The notes beneath the pieces are model-generated. The model saw only the letters and a program-made list of their open reading frames with translations, was not told where the DNA came from and did no database searches. Positions 55,664-62,092 of a stretch of DNA of 64,000 nt are shown piece after piece. Source of the DNA: Thiothrix subterranea (GTDB taxonomy: Bacteria; Pseudomonadota; Gammaproteobacteria; Thiotrichales; Thiotrichaceae); the NCBI RefSeq assembly GCF_030930995.1, contig NZ_CP133216.1, positions 1 through 64,000 on the forward strand. Reading direction: 5' to 3'. Position 1 is the stretch's first letter. Each line of letters starts with the position of its first letter. The position numbers and the translations under genes were made by a program.

Positions 55664-55834
55664 GCGGAGCATCGTTCGATAAACGGGCGCTGGAGTGAGC
55701 TTTACCAGCAGGCCAAACAGGCTTGAGTTCCAATGTAACGAAAATTTCTTACCCTTCCGCCTGTTTTATAATATCATAGGAATACAGCTCTCCCCTCGGT
55801 TGTCAGCGATTCAGTTACGCTTTCCCCTTGGGGC

Positions 55835-55863
55835 GGTAAAACCACCCTAGCGGTGGTTTTACC
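55835..55863 (+). promoter_or_regulatory. 12-bp hairpin in the leader of the NYN gene
   Basis: GGTAAAACCACC (55835-55846), CTAGC, GGTGGTTTTACC (55852-55863), 35 bases before the NYN start. It could be an attenuator or operator. The rest of 55664-55834 holds no gene; an AT-rich stretch near 55765-55785 may be the promoter. Confidence 0.5.
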
Positions 55864-55898
55864 AATTTTACCCCCTGAAAATTTATCCAGCCCCACGA

Positions 55899-56576
55899 AT
55901 GCAGACCACGGTTTATATTGACGGTTACAACCTCTACTATGGGGCATTGCGGGGTACTCCGTACAAATGGTTGGATGTGGTGCGCCTGTTTGAAACTATC
56001 TGCCATGCCCAGAATCCGGCTACTCAAATCCAGGAAGTGAAATTCTTCACCGCTCCCATCAAGGCCAGGATTTCCACCCGCAAGGATCAGGCGTTACGTT
56101 CACAGCGGCTTTACCTTAACGCGCTCCAGCAGCTCCACCCCGACCGGATGACCGTGGTAGAAGGTTTTTTCCAACTGACCAAGGGCATGTTTCCCCGCTA
56201 TCAGGAACCGCTCGATAAAACCGACAAGGTGGCCGTCTGGCGACTGGAAGAGAAACAGACTGACGTAAACATAGCACTCCATTTGTATGATGATGTGGTG
56301 CAGGGCAAAGTTGGGCAGGTGGTGCTGGTTTCCAATGATTCTGACCTTGTACCGGCCTTTCAGTTTGCCAGACGTGCCGTGCCGTCGTTGGTCATTGGCA
56401 CAATCCTGCCTCGCCACCACCCTGAATCAGGCAATCCCCGCCCCAACAATATTGAACTCTCCAGTATCTCTGACTGGTCACGCCAGTACATTCGGGATGA
56501 AGAGCTGCAAGCGGCTCAGCTCCCCGATAAGATACCGACCCGAAAGAAACCCATTTTCAAACCGGATTACTGGTAG
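55899..56576 (+). CDS. NYN-domain (PIN-like) nuclease
   Basis: 225 residues. NYN blocks: VYIDGYNLYYGAL (first Asp/Asn), KQTDVNIALHLYDDVV (second Asp) and VVLVSNDSDLVPAF (third Asp pair), followed by a basic tail. NYN proteins are RNases or related hydrolases; this subgroup is frequent in accessory genomic regions. It has its own structured leader and stands alone, opposite in direction to the ProQ/FinO gene. Confidence 0.85.
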   Translation: MQTTVYIDGYNLYYGALRGTPYKWLDVVRLFETICHAQNPATQIQEVKFFTAPIKARISTRKDQALRSQRLYLNALQQLHPDRMTVVEGFFQLTKGMFPRYQEPLDKTDKVAVWRLEEKQTDVNIALHLYDDVVQGKVGQVVLVSNDSDLVPAFQFARRAVPSLVIGTILPRHHPESGNPRPNNIELSSISDWSRQYIRDEELQAAQLPDKIPTRKKPIFKPDYW

Positions 56577-56595
56577 GCATTGTCAGGACAGTCGT

Positions 56596-57111
56596 TTAGG
56601 CAGGCGGCAGGGAAGCCAGTTTCAATGCGGCAGATTCCCGTTCTGTCGGGATGACTTCCCCGGCAGGTGAACCGTCTAGGTGGTATCTCAGTGGTTGCTG
56701 CATCAGGTTATGCAGGTATTGCATAGCCGAGGTGTGGCGGTGCAGCAGTTGCTGCACGACCCGTTTGCTGGCACTGATGTGGTTTGTGCTGATGTAGCGG
56801 TAAATGGCCTTTTCGACCCCCAGTGCCAACGGCAGATAGTCACGCCATGCCCCAAAATGCCCGTTGAGTTGCTGGTCAAGTGCCTGCGCACGGATAGTGC
56901 TGGGAGGTATGACCACCTTTTTGGGGGCAGCCGGTTTTTTACGGGGTGCTTTCCCTTTGGTGGGCTTGTTGCGCGGTGGGGATGAAGTAGTTGATGCTTC
57001 ACGCCGTATGACCCGTTTGCCTGCAATGGTCTTGCTGCCAGATGGGGATGTTCCATCAGGTTTATCTGTTTTCCTGCCCAGTGACAGGGTTTTGCGTGGC
57101 TTGTCGGTCAT
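56596..57111 (-). CDS. ProQ/FinO-domain RNA chaperone
   Basis: 171 residues. The first 70 residues are basic and disordered (Lys/Arg/Pro rich); residues 80-165 form the FinO-type domain (LNGHFGAWRDYLPLALGVEKAIYRYI, then KRVVQQLLHRHTSAMQYL). Plasmid FinO-like proteins bind structured RNAs and terminator hairpins. In this island it could act on the structured leaders found upstream of the small genes, which is a guess. Confidence 0.8.
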   Translation of the reverse strand: MTDKPRKTLSLGRKTDKPDGTSPSGSKTIAGKRVIRREASTTSSPPRNKPTKGKAPRKKPAAPKKVVIPPSTIRAQALDQQLNGHFGAWRDYLPLALGVEKAIYRYISTNHISASKRVVQQLLHRHTSAMQYLHNLMQQPLRYHLDGSPAGEVIPTERESAALKLASLPPA

Positions 57112-57440
57112 GTGTCAGGCTTGTTGTCCAAGGTTATCCAGCGTGTACACGGATGTAATATCTGTGTGCTTGTCCTGCCAATCTATCACGGGATTTCAAA
57201 TTTACAAGACAGCGGGTTGCCCTGCGAGCCGGGCTGCTCCAGGTTCCGCTAGCGCTGCATCCCTGCGGGACTTGGCCTTGCACATCCCTAACCCCTCCAA
57301 AAGTGCCAGCTACGCACGCACTTTTTCCGCGCTACCGCTTGGCGTTGGGACACCAGACCTGCTTGCAGCAGGACTGGTGGCAGTGGTTTGTCCTGGTGGG
57401 GGTGCTTCCCCCGTCTGAGTCAATGACAGGCTACGTGCCA
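57112..57440. other. Non-coding stretch upstream of the proQ-like gene
   Basis: About 330 bases with no credible gene on either strand; G+C-rich with short repeats (CTGCTTGCAGCAG at 57358-57370 forms a small dyad). It should hold the promoter of the minus-strand proQ-like gene near 57120-57200 and the promoter for the plus-strand leader copy C. Confidence 0.4.
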
Positions 57441-57595
57441 ACCGGGGTTTCCCCAACCTTCCGCGCTCACTGCTGTTCCCTTGTGTAGGCCGGGTGATCC
57501 CCCTCCCCGCCTGGCATCATTGACGCCGCCTCCCCCGTTCTCGCCGAAGGGCGTAAGCCGCAGTGCGGCTGTGACATTGCATTTTTAAAGGAGGA
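57441..57595 (+). ncRNA. Diverged structured leader, copy C, 5' of the 67-residue gene
   Basis: The core 57451-57508 matches copies A and B (CCCCAACCTTCCGCG, then TCACTGC, TTCCCTTGTG, AGGCCGGGTGATCCCCCTCC) with a few changes and a one-base length difference. The GGGG-TTT-CCCC hairpin before it corresponds to GGGG-TAT-CCCC in A/B. The 3' part differs, but again forms a hairpin (AGCCGC-AGT-GCGGCT, 57557-57571) followed by ATTTTTAAAGGAGG and the start codon, the same layout as the other copies. Confidence 0.5.
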
Positions 57596-57602
57596 CAAGC
57601 CG

Positions 57603-57806
57603 ATGCAAGACATGGAAAAGCTACACCACCTTGGTGGTGGAGAGTTCTGTTTCAAGTGGGATGGTAAAGGTGATGTGCGGGGCTACCGACCACCCGCAGG
57701 GTTTGAGGCAACGGCAGACCTGACCGACCGTCACCCGGTGACAGGTGAACAACTGGCGGTTTCTGAATGGTGGATGTTCCTGAAACCCGAAGGAGGTGAA
57801 CAATGA
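57603..57806 (+). CDS. Small hypothetical protein after leader copy C
   Basis: 67 residues, no signal or membrane segment (GGGEFCFKWDGKGDVRGYRPPAG near the start, then SEWWMFLKPEGGE). Strong AAAGGAGG before the ATG. Unrecognised. Probably expressed under control of the leader. An ATG within CAATG at the stop suggests nothing further downstream before kfrA's convergent end. Confidence 0.55.
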   Translation: MQDMEKLHHLGGGEFCFKWDGKGDVRGYRPPAGFEATADLTDRHPVTGEQLAVSEWWMFLKPEGGEQ

Positions 57807-57864
57807 TAATCCGTACTTAGGCTAGAAGCGCGGCTACCCTGCCCCGGTTGGCAGGGTAGCCGGG

Positions 57865-58881
57865 TTAAGCCGCACCGGGTGCGGGTTTATTTTCCGCCGT
57901 GCCGTCGGGGGTCAGGGCTGCCAGCCTGCCTTTCAGTTCCGCTGCGGTTGCCTTGGCCTGTTCTTCAGCCTGCTGGCTTTGCTCCAGCCGTTGTTTCAGC
58001 TCCCCTTCCCTGATGGCTGCATCCTCCAGCCGGGTTTGGAGGATAGCAAGCTGTTGCTGGACTTCCTGCTGCCCTGCCCTTGCCTGATCCCGTGCGGTTC
58101 TCAAGCTGTCTTGCTGTTGTTGGGCTGCGATGAGTTGCCCATTCAGTGCCTGTTGGGTGCTTTCGGCATTTTTCAGGTCGGCTTTCAGGGTGTTGTTTTC
58201 CAGCTCAAGCTGTTGGTGCGCCAGACTGGCAGCTTCCAGCTTGCCTTGTAGTGTGTTGATGGTGATCTGCTGCTCCCTCGCCTGCCCTTCCAGTATCCGG
58301 GTTTGGGTTTCGTTGACGGTTAGCTGTTTTTCCAGTTCGCGGTTACGGGCTTTTTCATCTTTGGCTTCCAAGGTGGCCTTCTCGGCCTTGTCGGTCATGG
58401 TTGTTAGCCGTTCCTGCAAGCGGGAGTTGTTGGCACTGACCCGTTTGAGTTCTGCCTGAAGTTGTTCCACTGCTCCCTGTAGGCGGGCATTTTCGCTGTC
58501 CAGTTGTTCAACGGTGTCCATCGCTTCCGCCACTTCCACCTCGGCGGTTTCCTTGGCCTTGCGGGCGGCGGCAATGGTTTCACGTACACGGGACTCGGCA
58601 ATTTCCTGTGCCCTGCCATACATACGTTTGGCCAGCTCATCCAGACTGCCCTTGGTGGCTTCTAATGCATCGGCAAATTCAGTCGGCAGCTCCACCCAGT
58701 GGGATACTACCTGCCCTTCCAAAGCCGTTTTCTGGCTTTCTTCCCAGATGGTTTTGATTCGGGCTGGATTGCCACCTCCCAGAATGTTGCGGATGGCAAA
58801 AGGTGTGACCCGTTTCTTATCCGCCAGCAATTGCATCCCTGCTTCGATGATCTGTTCGTTGGTGTAGGTGGCTGGCTTCAT
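57865..58881 (-). CDS. kfrA: KfrA-like plasmid protein with long coiled coil
   Basis: 338 residues from the ATG at 58881 (AGGAG upstream). The KfrA N-terminal DNA-binding domain is about 1-110 (NEQIIEAGMQLLADKKRVTPFAIRNILGGGNPARI), then a coiled coil of some 200 residues rich in Gln/Glu/Ala/Leu, then a short Pro/Ala tail. KfrA proteins bind their own promoter and aid plasmid maintenance. Strong sign that the island derives from a plasmid. Confidence 0.85.
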   Translation of the reverse strand: MKPATYTNEQIIEAGMQLLADKKRVTPFAIRNILGGGNPARIKTIWEESQKTALEGQVVSHWVELPTEFADALEATKGSLDELAKRMYGRAQEIAESRVRETIAAARKAKETAEVEVAEAMDTVEQLDSENARLQGAVEQLQAELKRVSANNSRLQERLTTMTDKAEKATLEAKDEKARNRELEKQLTVNETQTRILEGQAREQQITINTLQGKLEAASLAHQQLELENNTLKADLKNAESTQQALNGQLIAAQQQQDSLRTARDQARAGQQEVQQQLAILQTRLEDAAIREGELKQRLEQSQQAEEQAKATAAELKGRLAALTPDGTAENKPAPGAA

Positions 58882-58910
58882 GTGGGTCACTCCTGATTTG
58901 TCTGTCAACC

Positions 58911-58970
58911 ATTATATATTAACTTTACTTACATAACAAACTAACTTAACATACTTACTTAATAAAACAG
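58911..58970. promoter_or_regulatory. AT-rich kfrA promoter/operator region with ACTTA repeats
   Basis: Between kfrA and the divergent WGR gene. Several ACTTA units (TTTACTTACATAA, AACTTAAC, ATACTTACTTAATA) stand in an AT-rich stretch that contrasts with the G+C-rich surroundings. KfrA is known to bind repeats in its own promoter, so these are likely its sites. Confidence 0.5.
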
Positions 58971-58986
58971 CGACGACCATGAAGCC

Positions 58987-59241
58987 ATGTATACAAGCAA
59001 CCTCTGGGTACATCCTGAAAAGCGGCGTTATTACCGGGCATCCGTGTATAAGGATTTGCTGGGGCATTGGGTAATGGTCAGGGATTGGGGGTCACTGGAT
59101 ACGAAACTGGGTGGTACAAAGATCGAATTGCTGGATGGTTTCGGGCAAGGGAAGGCGCAACTGGAGGCTGTTGGCAAGCGGCGGGCAAACCACCGTTATC
59201 GGCTGGTGGAAACTGATGGTATCGGCCTTGGTGTTTGTTGA
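58987..59241 (+). CDS. WGR-domain protein
   Basis: 84 residues. The WGR-like core is visible: RYYRASVYKDLLGHWVMVRDWGS, LGGTKIELLDGF and the end block VGKRRANHRYRL. WGR domains bind nucleic acid; small stand-alone versions are common on plasmids. Divergent from kfrA and probably under the same operator. Confidence 0.75.
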   Translation: MYTSNLWVHPEKRRYYRASVYKDLLGHWVMVRDWGSLDTKLGGTKIELLDGFGQGKAQLEAVGKRRANHRYRLVETDGIGLGVC

Positions 59242-59322
59242 TTGCCTAATATGTAAGCAATGCGTGATATATTACTGTTTTATTGGGGCGGTTCCCGGTT
59301 AGGGCGTCGTTTATACACGGCG

Positions 59323-59345
59323 TTATCCACAGATTCTGTGGATAG
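59323..59345. promoter_or_regulatory. Pair of inverted DnaA-box-like sites
   Basis: TTATCCACA (59323-59331), GATTC, TGTGGATAG (59337-59345): one perfect and one near-perfect DnaA box in inverted order. Next to kfrA and WGR genes this could be a relic of a plasmid origin. No repA gene or iteron set was found, so replication function is unproven. Confidence 0.4.
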
Positions 59346-59601
59346 GTTATGGCTAATAAAAGCAACTCCGCAGTTTTCCAGTTATTGCAGTGCCTGTTGC
59401 CTCTGGCAAAGTAATTGCCGGACATTTACCGGGATACCTTGCCGGAACTGCAAACAGAAGCTGGAACAGCTCGAAGGCTGCACCCGTGCAATCGTTGATT
59501 TGGCATCGGCCAGTGCTGATGTGGAGGGCAATGTTGTCCCCCAACAGGTCATCGACACGCTGACGGCTGCCGGATACCCCACCACCTTGCTAGAAGGCTA
59601 A
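59338..59601 (+). pseudogene. Heavy-metal-associated (HMA) domain fragment
   Basis: Residues from FTGIPCRNCKQKLEQLEGC (Cys codons near 59440-59450) to VIDTLTAAGYPTTLLEG follow the HMA/CopZ pattern (GMXCXXC, then AAGY). The N-terminal strand normally before the metal motif is not recognisable and the only upstream start in frame is a GTG at 59338 without ribosome site. Probably a decayed CopZ or the first HMA domain of copA. Confidence 0.4.
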
Positions 59602-59631
59602 CCGCCCCGAGGTTTCCCCATGTCAACCCAT

Positions 59632-59645
59632 CCCCCCATCCCCCC
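59632..59645 (+). repeat. Two C6 tracts in the copA start region
   Basis: CCCCCCAT is repeated at 59632-59639, then CCCCCCAT again (59640-59647). An ATG at 59620 with GAGG upstream reads MSTHPPIPP and then leaves the copA frame, ending at a TGA near 59668. One extra C, loss of one 8-bp unit, or a -1 ribosomal slip on the second tract would join this start to copA (reading on as IRLSITGMMC). Confidence 0.6.
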
Positions 59646-59651
59646 ATCCGC

Positions 59652-61847
59652 TTGTCCATTACCGGCATGATGTGTGCCGGTTGCGTCAGCAGCGTGGAAA
59701 CTGCCTTGCAGTCCGTCGCGGGCGTGACGCAAGCCAATGTCAACCTTGCCGAACGCACCGCGCAGGTCTTGGGTAAAGTTGACCCCGCAGCCCTGGTGCA
59801 GGCCGTCAAGGCAGCCGGTTACACCGCAGCCATCATGCAGGGCCGCGCTGCCGAACAGGAAAAGGAAGCGCATGAACAGGCGCAATACCAACGCCTGTGG
59901 CGCAGGGTCTGGGTGGCTGGTATTCCGGCAGCAGCCCTGTTCATCGGTGACATGCTGCTGCACGTATTACCGGGCATGGAAGGCTCAGGCCGCTGGTTCT
60001 GGCTGAGCACAGGGCTGGTGACGCTGGCAGTGATGGTGTATTCCGGTGGGCATTTCTTCACAGGTGCGTGGCAACAACTCAAGCACCGTAACAGCAATAT
60101 GGATACCCTGATTGCCCTCGGCACGGGAACAGCGTGGCTGTACTCGATGCTGGTGGTGCTGTTTCCCGCCGCTATCCCCTCACTGGCACGGCACGCCTAC
60201 TTTGAGGCCGCGCTGGTGATCATCGCCCTGGTCAGTTTCGGCAATGCGCTGGAAATGCGGGCACGCGGGCGTACTTCCGCCGCCATCAAAAGCCTGATGA
60301 AACTGCAACCGCCCATTGCCCACGTCATCCGCAACGGGCAGGAACTGGATTTGCCGCTGGAAGAGGTCGGGCTGGAAGAAACCTTGCGGGTACGGGCGGG
60401 TGAAACGGTTCCGCTGGATGGCAAGCTGCTGCAAGGCCAGTCACATGTGGACGAATCCATGCTCACCGGGGAATCAGTGCCGGTTACCAAGAACGCGGGC
60501 GATACCCTCACAGGCGGGACGCTCAACGGTTCGGGCAGTTTCCTGATGCAAGTCAGCCATATTGGGGCGGATACAGTGCTGGCACAGATTATTGCCATGA
60601 TTCGTCAGGCGCAAAGCTCCAAACCGGCGATTGCGCGGCTAGTGGACAAAGTGGCTTCCGTGTTTGTGCCGGTGGTGGTATCCATTGCCATTGTGACTTT
60701 CATGCTCTGGTACTGGCTGGGTCCTGAACCGTCCTTGAGCTATGCCATCGTCACCTCCATGACGGTGCTGGTGATTGCCTGCCCGTGTGCACTGGGGCTG
60801 GCAACCCCGATTTCGATCATCGCCGGGGTCGGCAAGGCGGCACAATCCGGTATCCTGATCCGCAATGGTGAAGCACTGCAACAGGCTGCCAAACTGGATA
60901 CGGTGGTACTGGACAAGACAGGCACGATTACCCAAGGCAAGCCTACCTTGAACCTGACCCATGCTGCTGCCGGACAGGATGCCGACCACCTGTTACAGCT
61001 TGCCGCGAGCCTTGAACGCGGTTCAGAACACCCCTTGGGTGCAGCTATCCGTGAAGCTGCCAAAGCCAAAGGGTTGGCAGATGTGCCCGTGGCTAACTTT
61101 ACCGCCATCGTTGGACACGGCGCACAGGCGGTGCTGGACGGGCAAACCTGGTACATCGGCAACACCCGTCTGATGACCCGGCAAGGTCTGGCGTTGGATG
61201 CTTGGCAAGACCGGTTAAAGGCGTTGGATGCACAGGGGCAAACCCCGGTGTTTCTGGCGGACAGCCAACAGGTTGTGGCACTGTTCGGTATTGCGGATGC
61301 CATCAAGCCTGATGCGGCAGCGAGTATTCACGCCCTGCAACAACAGGGGCTGGACGTGATCATGCTGACTGGCGACCGTCGTGAGGTGGCGGAACACATT
61401 GCCCAGCAAGTGGGTATCCGTAGTGTCTATGCAGAAGTGTTACCCGCCGACAAATTGCAGCTTATTGGGACATTGCAAGCCCAAGGGCGCAAAGTGGCGA
61501 TGGTCGGGGATGGTGTCAACGATGCCCCGGCACTGGCACAAGCAGACGTAGGCATTGCCATTGGTGCAGGGACGGATGCGGCGATTGCTGCCGCTGACAT
61601 CACGCTGGTGGGGCATTCCCTGCGTGGCATCAGCCATGCCATTGCCGTTTCCAAAGCCACAGTACGCACAATCTGGCAAAATCTGTTTGGGGCGTTTATC
61701 TACAACGTACTGGGTATCCCGGTGGCTGCCGGACTGCTGTACCCGTTTACCGGATTGTTGCTTGACCCCATGATTGCGGGGTTGGCAATGGCATTGTCGT
61801 CGGTAACGGTTGTGGCTAATGCTAATCGGTTGGCAAGGCTGAAATAA
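59652..61847 (+). CDS. copA: Copper-exporting P1B-type ATPase CopA
   Basis: 731 residues from TTG 59652. One HMA domain (GMMCAGC, residues about 5-70), membrane CPC motif ACPCALGLATP, phosphorylation DKTGTITQG, SEHPLG (the HP motif) and hinge GDGVNDAPAL. It exports Cu(I) from the cytoplasm. TTG lacks a ribosome site; the better ATG at 59620 is out of frame across two C6 tracts, so the true start needs a frameshift or a sequence correction. It fits with the bufferin operon as copper defence. Confidence 0.9.
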   Translation: MSITGMMCAGCVSSVETALQSVAGVTQANVNLAERTAQVLGKVDPAALVQAVKAAGYTAAIMQGRAAEQEKEAHEQAQYQRLWRRVWVAGIPAAALFIGDMLLHVLPGMEGSGRWFWLSTGLVTLAVMVYSGGHFFTGAWQQLKHRNSNMDTLIALGTGTAWLYSMLVVLFPAAIPSLARHAYFEAALVIIALVSFGNALEMRARGRTSAAIKSLMKLQPPIAHVIRNGQELDLPLEEVGLEETLRVRAGETVPLDGKLLQGQSHVDESMLTGESVPVTKNAGDTLTGGTLNGSGSFLMQVSHIGADTVLAQIIAMIRQAQSSKPAIARLVDKVASVFVPVVVSIAIVTFMLWYWLGPEPSLSYAIVTSMTVLVIACPCALGLATPISIIAGVGKAAQSGILIRNGEALQQAAKLDTVVLDKTGTITQGKPTLNLTHAAAGQDADHLLQLAASLERGSEHPLGAAIREAAKAKGLADVPVANFTAIVGHGAQAVLDGQTWYIGNTRLMTRQGLALDAWQDRLKALDAQGQTPVFLADSQQVVALFGIADAIKPDAAASIHALQQQGLDVIMLTGDRREVAEHIAQQVGIRSVYAEVLPADKLQLIGTLQAQGRKVAMVGDGVNDAPALAQADVGIAIGAGTDAAIAAADITLVGHSLRGISHAIAVSKATVRTIWQNLFGAFIYNVLGIPVAAGLLYPFTGLLLDPMIAGLAMALSSVTVVANANRLARLK

Positions 61848-61851
61848 CCAT

Positions 61852-62092
61852 CTACAGCAACACCACCCCAAACCGCCTCATCATCAAGGCAAATACTCCG
61901 AAGCAAACGATGGTCAACACCGCCGATACGAACAGTGTCAGCCAAAATCCCAGCCGAGGTAACAGTATTGGAAACACCAGAAACATCGGCAGCGTTGGCA
62001 CGACATACCAGAACGTGTACCATGCATGATTGGCAATTTTGGTGGCAGGTTGGTTTTCAAGGTATAACCACACCAAGGTCAACAGGGTAATC
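61852..62092 (-). pseudogene. DUF3147 membrane protein, 3' part, interrupted by a group II intron
   Basis: The open frame ending at 61852 gives about 80 residues (YPITLLTLVWLYLENQ, VVPTLPMFLVFPILLPRLGFWLTLF) matching the C-terminal two thirds of DUF3147 proteins, which are about 115 residues. The N-terminal exon is missing because the group II intron begins its 3' end here; it should lie beyond 64000. If the intron still splices, the gene may work. Convergent with copA, 4 bases apart. Confidence 0.6.
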
